From Caballeronia udeis (GTDB lineage: Bacteria > Pseudomonadota > Gammaproteobacteria > Burkholderiales > Burkholderiaceae): a stretch of DNA of 64,000 nt. The notes below the pieces were generated by a model. The model was not told where the DNA came from. It was given only the letters and a program-made list of their open reading frames with translations, and did no database searches. The stretch is taken from positions 213,298 through 277,297 of the forward strand of contig NZ_FCOK02000003.1 in assembly GCF_001544555.2 (NCBI RefSeq), written 5' to 3'. Position numbers and translations under genes: made by a program. Position 1 is the first letter of the stretch, and each line of letters starts with the position of its first letter. Of the stretch, positions 19,943 through 28,242 are shown in pieces.

Positions 19943-22369
19943 ATGACCGAATTTCAGAACGCCGAACAACAGTTATCGAAGTTTCGCCTGCGTGTGGCTG
20001 CCGCCGGCCTGTTCGTGTTCGTCTGTTTCGGGCTGATCGGCGTGCGGTTCCTGTATCTGCAGGTCTGGCATTTCAGCAAATACTCGCTGCAAGCCGATGA
20101 AAACCGCATCTCGGTCGCGCCCATCGTGCCGAACCGCGGCATCATCACCGACCGCAACGGCGTGGTGCTGGCGAAGAACTATTCGGCTTACACGCTGGAA
20201 ATCACGCCATCGAAGATCGACACCACGCTCGACGATGAAATCGACCGTATCGCGACCGTCATTCCCGTCGATCAGCGCGACAGGCGGCGTTTCAAGAAGC
20301 TGCTGGAGGACTCGAAGAATTTCGAAAGCCTGCCAATCCGCACTCGCCTCACCGACGAAGAAGTCGCCCGTTTCACCGCTCAGCGATACCGCTTTCCGGG
20401 CGTGGAAGTACGCGCGCGGCTGTTCCGGCAATACCCGCTCGGGCCCACGGCGGCGCATGTGATTGGCTATATCGGACGGATTTCGCAGCGCGATCAGGAA
20501 CGTATCGACGAAGCGAGCGACCAGAACGACGCCGACACCGATCACTACGATCCGCGTCTGGACGCGAACAACTACAAGGGCACGGACTACATCGGCAAGA
20601 TCGGTGTGGAGCAGAGCTACGAAACCGAGCTGCACGGCCTGACCGGCTTCGAGGAAGTGGAAGTCACAGCGGGCGGGCGGCCGGTGCGCACACTGTCGCG
20701 CACGCAGGCCACGCCGGGGAACAACCTGGTGTTGTCGCTGGATATCGGCTTGCAGCAAGTCGCCGAACAGGCGTTCGCGGGCAAGCGCGGTGCGCTGGTG
20801 GCTATCGAACCCGCAACGGGCGATGTGCTCGCGTTCGTATCGGCGCCCAGTTTCGACCCGAATTCGTTCGTCGACGGCATCGACCAGCAGACCTGGGATT
20901 CCCTCAACAATTCGCCCGATCACCCGCTGCTGAACCGGCCTCTGCACGGCACCTATCCGCCCGGCTCGACCTACAAGCCGTTCATGGCGCTTGCCGCGCT
21001 GACGCTGCACAAACGCACGACCAGTTGGGGTTTCCAGGACCCGGGTTCGTACACGTTCGGCGGCCACACCTTCCGCAACGACGTGCGCGCGGGTCAGGGC
21101 TGGGTCGACATGAACCGCGCGATCGTGGTCTCCAACGACACCTATTTCTACATGCTGGCGCACGATCTTGGCGTGAACGCAATGGCCGGCTTCATGAAAC
21201 CGTGGGGATTCGGCCAGATCACGGGTATTGATATCAACGGCGAAGCGCGCGGCATCCTGCCGTCCACCGAGTGGAAAAAGAAAGCGTACCGGAAGCCGGA
21301 ACAGCAGCGCTGGTATGAAGGCGAGACGATCAGCCTGGGTATCGGGCAGGGTTATAACTCGTTCACGATCCTGCAACTCGCACACGCCACCGCGACGCTC
21401 GCGAACAACGGCGTGGTCATGAAGCCGCATCTGGTCAAGGAAGTCGAGAATCCGATCAGCAAGGCGATACGCGTCACCGTGCGCGATCCGAGCGACAAGA
21501 TCGCGGTCAAGCAGGCGGACGTCGACTTCATCAAGCACGCAATGGAGGGTGTGGTGACCACCGGTACGGGCGCCAAGATCTTCCGCGGCGCGCCTTATCA
21601 GGCCGCCGGCAAAACCGGCACGGCGCAGGTTTATTCGCTGCAAGGCGCGAATTATTCGCACAACGCGATAGCGGAACATTTGCGAGATCACGCGTTGTTT
21701 ATCGCGTTCGCACCAGCGGATCATCCGACTATCGCGGTGGCGCTGATCGTGGAAAACGGTGGCTGGGGTGCGGAATCGGCAGGTCCGATCGCGCGCAAGG
21801 TGCTCGATTATTATCTCGTCGACCGGCTGAAACCGGGTGCGGAAGCAGCGGCCGTGGCTGCGGCGGCATCGGCGACGGAAGATGCGGGCGCACCCGTGAT
21901 CGGGGGTGCGCAAAGCCCCGTAGACGCGGCGCTGCCCGCATCGGTGACGGGCACGTCGCCGGCGTTCAAGCCGCAGGCTGCGTCTGATTCAGCGGCCTCG
22001 AGTGCGGGCACAGCGGCGTCCGGCGCGGCTGCATCGGCAAGCAGCGGAGCCGATGCGGCGTCGAGCGCGCCGGCGGCACCGGCCGTTCCTGCAGCGCCGA
22101 GCATGCTGCGCGCGCTGGAAGCGCCGCGCGTGCCGGTCCCGCCTATCGCTACGGAAGCGCGGGAAACAGTGCACCCGGCAACGGAATCGAAAGCACCGGG
22201 CACAGCCAGCGCGAAGGAAACAAGCCGTACCGCCGAGGCTCGCCGGGCACCGGCCGCGCCAACGCCCCCGTCGCGGCCGAAAGAACCCACGCCCACTGTC
22301 GCAATTCCCCGCGACACCAGCAAAAGCGCTGTCCAGACGTTGACGCCGTCTGGCGGCATCGACGAGTAA
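19943..22369 (+). CDS. mrdA: penicillin-binding protein 2 (elongation transpeptidase)
   Basis: Class B PBP of 808 residues that cross-links peptidoglycan during elongation. One N-terminal membrane helix (about 20-38), a dimerisation domain from about 60, and a transpeptidase domain with SxxK in PPGSTYKPF (Ser about 341), SND in VVSNDTYFYML and KTG in AAGKTGTAQVY (Lys about 557). After residue 630 there is a roughly 180-residue Ala/Ser/Pro-rich tail of low complexity, longer than in E. coli PBP2 (633 residues) but seen in relatives. It is 12 bp upstream of rodA. Confidence 0.96.
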   Translation: MTEFQNAEQQLSKFRLRVAAAGLFVFVCFGLIGVRFLYLQVWHFSKYSLQADENRISVAPIVPNRGIITDRNGVVLAKNYSAYTLEITPSKIDTTLDDEIDRIATVIPVDQRDRRRFKKLLEDSKNFESLPIRTRLTDEEVARFTAQRYRFPGVEVRARLFRQYPLGPTAAHVIGYIGRISQRDQERIDEASDQNDADTDHYDPRLDANNYKGTDYIGKIGVEQSYETELHGLTGFEEVEVTAGGRPVRTLSRTQATPGNNLVLSLDIGLQQVAEQAFAGKRGALVAIEPATGDVLAFVSAPSFDPNSFVDGIDQQTWDSLNNSPDHPLLNRPLHGTYPPGSTYKPFMALAALTLHKRTTSWGFQDPGSYTFGGHTFRNDVRAGQGWVDMNRAIVVSNDTYFYMLAHDLGVNAMAGFMKPWGFGQITGIDINGEARGILPSTEWKKKAYRKPEQQRWYEGETISLGIGQGYNSFTILQLAHATATLANNGVVMKPHLVKEVENPISKAIRVTVRDPSDKIAVKQADVDFIKHAMEGVVTTGTGAKIFRGAPYQAAGKTGTAQVYSLQGANYSHNAIAEHLRDHALFIAFAPADHPTIAVALIVENGGWGAESAGPIARKVLDYYLVDRLKPGAEAAAVAAAASATEDAGAPVIGGAQSPVDAALPASVTGTSPAFKPQAASDSAASSAGTAASGAAASASSGADAASSAPAAPAVPAAPSMLRALEAPRVPVPPIATEARETVHPATESKAPGTASAKETSRTAEARRAPAAPTPPSRPKEPTPTVAIPRDTSKSAVQTLTPSGGIDE

Positions 22370-22381
22370 AGGAGAATCGCC

Positions 22382-23539
22382 ATGCAAGCGCTGCAATTCG
22401 ACAAGCGCGTCTGGCTCGAACGCGCGAAGCGCATGTTCGCGGGCTTCGATAAACCGCTCGCACTGATCGTGTTCCTGCTGTTGTGCGTGGGCATTGTGAC
22501 GCTGTATAGCGCGAGCCTGGATGTCCCCGGCCGTGTGGAAGACCAGTTGCGCAACATCATGCTGACGTTCGGGCTGATGTGGATCCTCGCCAACGTGCCG
22601 CCGCCCACGCTCATGCGTTTCGCCGTGCCGCTTTATACCATCGGCATGGCGCTGCTGATCGCGGTCGCCACGTTCGGGCTGACCCGCAAAGGCGCGAAAC
22701 GCTGGCTGAACGTGGGCGTGGTGATCCAGCCCTCGGAGATCATGAAGATAGCGATGCCGCTCATGCTCGCATGGTATTTCCAGCGGCGTGAGGGCGGTAT
22801 CCGGTGGTGGGATTACATTGTCGGCTTCCTGATCCTGATCCTGCCGGTCGCGATAATCGCCAAGCAGCCGGACCTCGGCACCGCCGTGCTGGTGTTCGCG
22901 GCGGGCCTCTTCGTGATCTATTTCGCGGGCCTGAGTTTCAAGCTGATCGTGCCAGTGCTGGTTGCGGCTGTGCTGGTCGTCGCGAGTATCGGCATATTCC
23001 AGGAACGCATTTGCCAGCCGGAAGTGAACTGGCCGCTAATGCATGATTACCAGAAGCATCGGATCTGCACGCTGCTCGACCCAACCTCCGATCCGCTCGG
23101 CAAAGGCTTTCACACCATCCAGGCCGTCATTGCGATCGGCTCGGGCGGGACCTTTGGAAAGGGCTGGTTAAAAGGTACGCAGTCGCATCTGGAATTCATC
23201 CCTGAAAAACATACCGACTTCATTTTCGCGGTGTTTTCGGAGGAGTTCGGGCTCGCGGGCGGCCTTGTGCTGCTATTCCTTTATATGGCGTTGATCACGC
23301 GAGGGCTGTTTATCGCGGCCAACGGAGCGACGCTGTTCGGACGCCTGCTGGCTGGATCGCTGACCATGGCGTTCTTTACCTACGCGTTCGTGAATATCGG
23401 GATGGTGAGCGGGATCCTGCCGGTGGTCGGCGTGCCGCTGCCGTTCATGAGTTATGGTGGAACCGCGCTGACAACACTGGGCGTTGCGGTGGGGCTCATC
23501 ATGAGCGTGTCACGACAAAAGCGGCTGATGAAAGGCTAG
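22382..23539 (+). CDS. rodA: RodA, SEDS peptidoglycan glycosyltransferase
   Basis: Inner-membrane polymerase that works with PBP2. The 385 residues form about ten hydrophobic segments with the SEDS motifs KGAKRWLNVGVVIQPSEIMKI, KQPDLGTAVLV (catalytic Asp region), FIPEKHTDFIFAVFSEEFG and GVPLPFMSYGGTA. A GGAGAA ribosome-binding site precedes the ATG. Last gene of the rod-shape operon, followed by a clear terminator. Confidence 0.97.
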   Translation: MQALQFDKRVWLERAKRMFAGFDKPLALIVFLLLCVGIVTLYSASLDVPGRVEDQLRNIMLTFGLMWILANVPPPTLMRFAVPLYTIGMALLIAVATFGLTRKGAKRWLNVGVVIQPSEIMKIAMPLMLAWYFQRREGGIRWWDYIVGFLILILPVAIIAKQPDLGTAVLVFAAGLFVIYFAGLSFKLIVPVLVAAVLVVASIGIFQERICQPEVNWPLMHDYQKHRICTLLDPTSDPLGKGFHTIQAVIAIGSGGTFGKGWLKGTQSHLEFIPEKHTDFIFAVFSEEFGLAGGLVLLFLYMALITRGLFIAANGATLFGRLLAGSLTMAFFTYAFVNIGMVSGILPVVGVPLPFMSYGGTALTTLGVAVGLIMSVSRQKRLMKG

Positions 23540-23570
23540 CGGTTTTTCGGTTGTACGCGTGGCAGTTGCG

Positions 23571-23606
23571 AAGCCCACAATGATGATTTCATTGTGGGCT
23601 TTTGTT
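23571..23606 (+). terminator. terminator of the mreB-rodA operon
   Basis: AGCCCACAATGA (23572-23583) pairs perfectly with TCATTGTGGGCT (23589-23600), followed by TTTGTTTT. It also abuts the end of the converging Sel1-repeat gene and may serve both strands. Confidence 0.9.
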
Positions 23607-24281
23607 TTATTGCGGCCGTTCGTGCGCAAGTTCCGCGCTGAGTTCCTGGAACTTCAGCTTCGCCGCAGGATCGCCCTGCGCCGCCGCCGCCGCGTAATAC
23701 GCGCGTGCCACGTTGATGTTCTTCTTCACGCCATCGCCGCCGCGCTCGTAAAACGATCCGGCCACGTATTGCGCGGTCATGTCCCCGCCTTCGGCCGCCT
23801 TCTTGTACCAGACGAACGCCTGCGCGTTGTCGCGCGGCGTACCGCGGCCATCGAGGAACTGATTGGCCAGCGCGAGCTCCGCCAGGACATGGCCCTGGTT
23901 CGCCGCCCGCAAGAACCAGCGATGCGCCTCAACCGGATCACGCCCGACAAACTCGCCATCGTCGTACATCTTCCCGTACACGTACTGCGCTTGCGTCATG
24001 TTGGCGTCGGCCGCTTTGCGCAACCATTTCTTGCCTTCCTCTACATCGGCCGGGCCGCCTTCACCGTTCACCAGCATCATCGCGTAATTGAATTCGGCGA
24101 GACGGCTGCCGTTCTGCGCCGCGTGCAAAAACTCCGAGCGCGCCGCGCCGAAGTTGCCCGCGTTGTAATCGGCGACGGCGTTTTGCGTCGCCATGTCACT
24201 GCCCTTGACGGTCTGCGCGCTCGCCGCACCGCACACAATCATCAACGCTACGGATACCGCGCCCAATATTCCGGGTTTCAT
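23607..24281 (-). CDS. exported Sel1-repeat protein
   Basis: Protein of 224 residues with a signal peptide (ILGAVSVALMIVCGAASAQ) and four to five Sel1-like repeats of about 36 residues (e.g. AQYVYGKMYDDGEFVGRDPVEAHRWFLRAA). Such alpha-solenoid proteins act as adaptors; no specific role can be assigned. ATG 24281 has a good ribosome-binding site (GGAGG) and overlaps the stop of the aldolase gene by 4 bp, so the two genes are coupled. Confidence 0.88.
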   Translation of the reverse strand: MKPGILGAVSVALMIVCGAASAQTVKGSDMATQNAVADYNAGNFGAARSEFLHAAQNGSRLAEFNYAMMLVNGEGGPADVEEGKKWLRKAADANMTQAQYVYGKMYDDGEFVGRDPVEAHRWFLRAANQGHVLAELALANQFLDGRGTPRDNAQAFVWYKKAAEGGDMTAQYVAGSFYERGGDGVKKNINVARAYYAAAAAQGDPAAKLKFQELSAELAHERPQ

Positions 24282-25060
24282 GCCCTTGCCTCCTGCAACG
24301 CCTGTCGCGTCGCTTTTAACAGCCAGCCCACATCGGCCGATAACGCGACAACCTTCACGCCCGCTTCTGCATATGACCGGGCACTGGCGACATCGAGCGC
24401 GAAAATGCCGCTCGCGATACCTGCGTGTTTTGCGGTATCGATAATTTTCGTGATCGCCGCCTGGACGTCCGGATGTTTGGTATCGCCGAGATGGCCGAGG
24501 CTCGCGGCCAGATCGGCAGGCCCGATGAACAGGCAATCCACGCCCGGCGTAGCCGCGATCGCTTCCACATTCGCAAGCGCCTGCTCGGATTCGATTTGCA
24601 CGATGGTCGATATCTGCGCATTCGCCGAACTCACGTAATCGCGCCGGATGCCGTACGCCGCTGCGCGCACCGCGCCGGCGGCGCCGCGCAGGCCATCGCG
24701 GGCATCGGCGTTCGGATACTGCGTGAGACGCACAACGTGTGCCGCCTCTTCCGCCGTTTCCACGTTCGGGAACATCAGGGTGCGTGCGCCTGCGTCCAGC
24801 ACGCGCTTGACCAGCCAGCCTTCATGCGCCGGCACGCGGACGATCGGCTCGGTCGGCAAGTGCGCGGCGGCAATTGCACGAAGTTGCGCGACGACGTCAT
24901 GGCTGTCGTTCGGCGAATGCTCCATGTCGATACACAGCCAGTCGAACCCGGCATGCGCCACGGCTTCGGCCACGTCCGCGCTGCCGAGCGACAGCCACAG
25001 GCCGTACAAGGTGCCGGATTCGGTGAAACGCTCTTTGAGGAGATTGGTGTAGGTGCTCAT
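24278..25060 (-). CDS. HpcH/HpaI-type class II aldolase
   Basis: TIM-barrel aldolase of 260 residues that cleaves or forms 4-hydroxy-2-oxoacids. Signatures are GFDWLCIDMEHSPND, VRVPAHEGWLVKRVLDAGA, QIESEQALANVEAIAATPG and FIGPADLAASLG (metal and substrate binding). The family includes 2-dehydro-3-deoxyglucarate aldolase and 4-hydroxy-2-oxoheptanedioate aldolase; the natural substrate here cannot be told. It is preceded by a roughly 180-bp non-coding gap and followed by the coupled Sel1-repeat gene. Confidence 0.88.
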   Translation of the reverse strand: MSTYTNLLKERFTESGTLYGLWLSLGSADVAEAVAHAGFDWLCIDMEHSPNDSHDVVAQLRAIAAAHLPTEPIVRVPAHEGWLVKRVLDAGARTLMFPNVETAEEAAHVVRLTQYPNADARDGLRGAAGAVRAAAYGIRRDYVSSANAQISTIVQIESEQALANVEAIAATPGVDCLFIGPADLAASLGHLGDTKHPDVQAAITKIIDTAKHAGIASGIFALDVASARSYAEAGVKVVALSADVGWLLKATRQALQEARA

Positions 25061-25241
25061 CGCGTGGTCCCAGGTAGGTCACGCGCGGCGGAATGGCTGA
25101 CAGGCATGTCTCGCTCCGGTAGGGCTATGTCGTTGAATGCGCCGCAGCAAAAAAGTGCGGCTTGTCCAAAGATCATACCGTGACAAAAGAGCGCTGGCAG
25201 GAGCCTGCCTTAGGACCTTGGAGACTGAGACCGCTGAAGTG

Positions 25242-25688
25242 TCAGACGCCTTCGACGTCCGCCCAGCAATTCGGTGTTTCGTAGAGGCGCACGCGCTTCA
25301 ACTTCAGATCGACGCCGTAGTGGTCGTTGTAGACGCCGGAGAGAATCCGGAACGCTTCGGCAGCGAGATTTTCAACGGTAGGAATACGGTCCAGCACGAC
25401 GGTCTTGTGGTCAGCCATCTGCTCAAGAAAACTTCGCACGACTTCGTCGCGTGCATAGACGATAAACGCGTGGTCCCACTTGTTGACGAGATGCTCCATT
25501 GCCAGCGCCTTGACGTCGGCGAAGTCCATCACCATGCCGCGATCCGGCGCGCCTTCCGTTTCGACGAGTTCACCTTGCAGCGTGATTTCCAGCACATACC
25601 GATGACCGTGCAGGTTACGGCACTGGCTGCGGTGATCGGGGATGCGGTGGCCCGCATCGAATTCAAGTTTTCGGGTAATCGTCTGCAC
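25242..25688 (-). CDS. queD: 6-carboxytetrahydropterin synthase QueD
   Basis: Converts 7,8-dihydroneopterin triphosphate to 6-carboxytetrahydropterin in the preQ0/queuosine pathway. The 148 residues show the zinc histidines in FDAGHRIP and NLHGHRY, the catalytic Cys in QCRNLHGH and the C-terminal active-site Glu in RLYETPNCW. It is slightly longer than E. coli QueD (about 120 residues), as usual in Burkholderia. Downstream of queE with a 27-bp gap. Confidence 0.94.
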   Translation of the reverse strand: MQTITRKLEFDAGHRIPDHRSQCRNLHGHRYVLEITLQGELVETEGAPDRGMVMDFADVKALAMEHLVNKWDHAFIVYARDEVVRSFLEQMADHKTVVLDRIPTVENLAAEAFRILSGVYNDHYGVDLKLKRVRLYETPNCWADVEGV

Positions 25689-25715
25689 GTCGGCTCAGCT
25701 TGGGCTTGATTCGCG

Positions 25716-26348
25716 TTAGGGGATGTTCAGGTACTTGTGCGTCTGCATGGACAGGCGCCATTGCGGATGCCGCTTGCACCAGTCGATCGCGAGCTTCGTA
25801 TTGATGTCGCGCGACGGGCCGTCCATGGGTTGCACGAGGAAATACTCGAAGTCGAGTTTTGCGTAGTCGGCCAGCGGCTGATTGTCTTGCGGCACGACGA
25901 CCTTCAACTCGTTGCCCCTCGTCACGACCAGCGGCGCGCCGGCCTTCGGGCTCACGCAAATCCAGTCGATGCTGTCCAGCACCGGCAGCGACCCGTTCGT
26001 TTCGATCGCCATTTCGAAGCCGGCTGCATGCAGGGCATCGACGAAAGGCGGGTCGATCTGCAGCATGGGCTCGCCGCCCGTACAGACCACGAACTTGTGT
26101 GCTTCGCCTTCCGGCCATTGCGACGAGATCATGGCGACGAGTTCTGCAGGTGTGCGATATTTACCGCCGTTCTCGCCGTCCGTGCCAACGAAATCCGTGT
26201 CGCAAAACTGGCAGACGGCGTCCGCGCGATCTTCCTCGCGGCCCGACCAGAGATTGCAGCCGGCGAAGCGGCAGAACACGGCCGGGCGGCCGGCATTTGC
26301 GCCTTCGCCCTGCAACGTATAGAAAATTTCCTTTACTGCGTACGTCAT
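25716..26348 (-). CDS. queE: 7-carboxy-7-deazaguanine synthase QueE
   Basis: Radical-SAM enzyme that contracts 6-carboxytetrahydropterin to 7-carboxy-7-deazaguanine. The iron-sulfur motif is not the usual CX3CX2C but CX14CX2C: Cys in FAGCNLW, then 14 residues, then CQFC. This variant is established for the Burkholderia multivorans enzyme. The TGGEPMLQ motif binds SAM. The 210-residue length agrees. It lies 2 bp after queC. Confidence 0.95.
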   Translation of the reverse strand: MTYAVKEIFYTLQGEGANAGRPAVFCRFAGCNLWSGREEDRADAVCQFCDTDFVGTDGENGGKYRTPAELVAMISSQWPEGEAHKFVVCTGGEPMLQIDPPFVDALHAAGFEMAIETNGSLPVLDSIDWICVSPKAGAPLVVTRGNELKVVVPQDNQPLADYAKLDFEYFLVQPMDGPSRDINTKLAIDWCKRHPQWRLSMQTHKYLNIP

Positions 26349-26350
26349 GA

Positions 26351-27085
26351 TCAGACCGGTTCAGTGGTGACTTGCTCACCCGACTTGTAGGCTTCGTAGC
26401 CGCGCTTGCGCAGCTTGCATGCCGGGCATTGGCCGCAGCCAAAACCCCAATCATGCAACTCGGCGCGCTCGCCGACATAACACGTGTGCGTCTCGACACG
26501 CACCAGTTCCACCAGCGCCTCGCCGCCTAGCTGTTCGGCCAGGCGCCAGGTGTCGGCTTTATCGAGCCACATCAGCGGTGTCTCGAGCAGGAAGCGGCTG
26601 TCCATGCCGAGGTTGAGGGCGACTTGCAACGCCTTCATGGTGTCGTCGCGGCAATCGGGGTAGCCCGAGAAATCCGTTTCGCACATGCCGCCGACGAGCA
26701 CCTTCAATCCGCGCCGATAGGCAATGGCGGCGGCGATCGTCATGAACATGAGATTGCGGCCGGGCACGAAGGTATTGGGCAAGCCGTTCGCGCTGGCTTC
26801 AATTTCGATCTCGCGCGTCATGGCGGTGTCGCTGATCGCACCGAGGACCGACAGGTCGATCATGTGATCTTCGCCGAGCCGTTCTGCCCACTGCGGAAAC
26901 TGCTGTTTCACCGATGCCCGAAAACCTTCCCGGCATTCGAGTTCCACGCGATGGCGCTGACCATAGTCGAAGCCGAGTGTCTCGACGGTCGTAAAGCGAT
27001 CGAGCGCCCAGGCGAGGCATGTGGCCGAATCCTGGCCGCCGGAAAACAGCACCAGTGCGCTGTCTTTAGCGTCTGTCCGAGTCAC
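26351..27085 (-). CDS. queC: 7-cyano-7-deazaguanine synthase QueC
   Basis: ATP-dependent nitrile-forming enzyme that makes preQ0. The 244 residues have the PP-loop [15 protein letters not shown] and a C-terminal zinc site with Cys in [16 protein letters not shown]. It heads queC-queE-queD, giving three consecutive enzymes of the pathway; queF and tgt are not in the window. A potential stem-loop leader lies just upstream (27122-27179). Confidence 0.96.
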   Translation of the reverse strand: MTRTDAKDSALVLFSGGQDSATCLAWALDRFTTVETLGFDYGQRHRVELECREGFRASVKQQFPQWAERLGEDHMIDLSVLGAISDTAMTREIEIEASANGLPNTFVPGRNLMFMTIAAAIAYRRGLKVLVGGMCETDFSGYPDCRDDTMKALQVALNLGMDSRFLLETPLMWLDKADTWRLAEQLGGEALVELVRVETHTCYVGERAELHDWGFGCGQCPACKLRKRGYEAYKSGEQVTTEPV

Positions 27086-27121
27086 CGTGAAACTCCAATG
27101 GAGAAGAGGGGATGCGCGATC

Positions 27122-27179
27122 TGGCTAAGGTTCAGGAGAGGCCGCAGCGCGCGGTTTTATCCCGGTCCTATCTTAGCCA
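27122..27179 (-). promoter_or_regulatory. possible structured leader upstream of queC
   Basis: TGGCTAAG (27122-27129) and CTTAGCCA (27172-27179) are perfectly complementary over 8 bp and enclose a shorter CCGC/GCGG hairpin. Position fits a leader RNA of the queC operon. It does not match preQ1-I or preQ1-II consensus that I know. Confidence 0.35.
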
Positions 27180-27315
27180 AGTCTTTGAAGAACCAAGGAT
27201 TTTATCATGAAGGTGGCATTCGCTCCCGGCCGGAGCTTGACCCGGCGGAGAAGGCTCGGGACAGGTTGGCGTCCAGTGCGCATCCAGTGCGAGCGAAAAC
27301 AAAATAGCACAATGG

Positions 27316-27355
27316 AAAATGCCCGGAAACCTTGCGGTTTCCGGGCATTTTTTGC
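27316..27355 (-). terminator. bidirectional terminator behind tRNA-Phe
   Basis: A 16-bp perfect stem, 27316-27331 with 27336-27351, around a TTGC loop, with A-run and T-run on the two sides. It lies 6 bp after the 3' end of the minus-strand tRNA-Phe gene. Confidence 0.9.
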
Positions 27356-27360
27356 AACTG

Positions 27361-27436
27361 TGGTGGCCTGGGACGGAATCGAACCATCGACACGCGGATT
27401 TTCAATCCGCTGCTCTACCAACTGAGCTACCGGGCC
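27361..27436 (-). tRNA. tRNA-Phe (anticodon GAA)
   Basis: On the minus strand the gene reads GGCCCGGTAGCTC at its 5' end and ends with an encoded CCA. The anticodon stem GCGGA/TCCGC encloses loop TTGAAAA with anticodon GAA. D-arm and T-arm (GATGG TTCGATT CCGTC) are normal. The acceptor stem GGCCCGG/CCAGGCC has one C5-A68 mismatch. Confidence 0.97.
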
Positions 27437-27525
27437 ACGAAGAACGAAAGTATATCAAAGGGGATTATGTCGCTCAAGTGCTTTTTGCCAGCTTTTTACT
27501 GTAACGATCCTGGAACGCCCGCCAG

Positions 27526-28242
27526 TCAAGCCTCGCTCTTGTTCTTGCCCAGATCCACGCCGAGTTGCTTGAGCTTGCGATACAAGTGCGTACGCTCCAG
27601 TCCCGTCTTTTCCGCCACCCGCGTCATGCTGCCGTTCTCACGCGCCAGGTGATACTCGAAGTACGCGCGCTCAAACGCATCGCGGGCATCGCGTAACGGA
27701 ATGTCGAAGGAGATGGACGCCGTCGCGCCCGCCGGACCCGTTGCACCCAGCGCGCCGCCATCGCCACCCGCCAGGTTCAGCGATGCAGCCACCGGCAACG
27801 CAGCAGAAGCCGGCACGGTCGAACCGCTCGACGGCAAAGCCGGCCGCGTGGCCGCATTCGCGATTGGCGCCGCAGCCGTGCCGCGAGCAAGACCCTGCTC
27901 GACCGCCTTGAGCAATTTTTGCAACGCGATCGGTTTCTCGAGGAAGTTGAGCGCACCAATCTTCGTGGCCTCAACCGCCGTATCGATAGTCGCATGGCCC
28001 GACATCATGATCACCGGCATGGTGAGCTTGCCCTGCGCCGCCCACTCTTTCAGCAGGGTCACGCCGTCGGTATCGGGCATCCAGATGTCGAGCAGCACGA
28101 GATCCGGCGCCTGCCGCAACCGGTACTCCCGCGCATGCTGCGCATTCTCTGCCGTCTCCACCACGTGACCTTCGTCGCTCAGGATCTCCGAGAGCAATTC
28201 CCGGATACCCATTTCGTCGTCTACCACCAGGATGGTTGCCAT
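27526..28242 (-). CDS. NtrX-like response regulator lacking the AAA+ domain
   Basis: Response regulator of 238 residues: receiver domain (about 1-120, VVDDE, phospho-acceptor in VLLDIWMPDTDG, EKPI), an Ala/Gly/Pro-rich linker (about 125-185), and a Fis-type helix-turn-helix (MTRVAEKTGLERTHLYRKLKQLGVD). The HTH and the neighbouring kinase are NtrX/NtrY-like, but the central sigma54-interacting AAA+ domain of classical NtrX is absent, so sigma54 activation is not expected. It directly abuts the kinase gene upstream. Confidence 0.88.
   Translation of the reverse strand: MATILVVDDEMGIRELLSEILSDEGHVVETAENAQHAREYRLRQAPDLVLLDIWMPDTDGVTLLKEWAAQGKLTMPVIMMSGHATIDTAVEATKIGALNFLEKPIALQKLLKAVEQGLARGTAAAPIANAATRPALPSSGSTVPASAALPVAASLNLAGGDGGALGATGPAGATASISFDIPLRDARDAFERAYFEYHLARENGSMTRVAEKTGLERTHLYRKLKQLGVDLGKNKSEA

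Noticed and set aside
19973..21913. 646-codon open frame antisense to mrdA
   Set aside because: Shadow of a high-GC gene; no domain, start site or context.
27086..27200. preQ1 riboswitch before queC
   Set aside because: The expected preQ1 core sequences are missing; only a generic stem-loop is seen.
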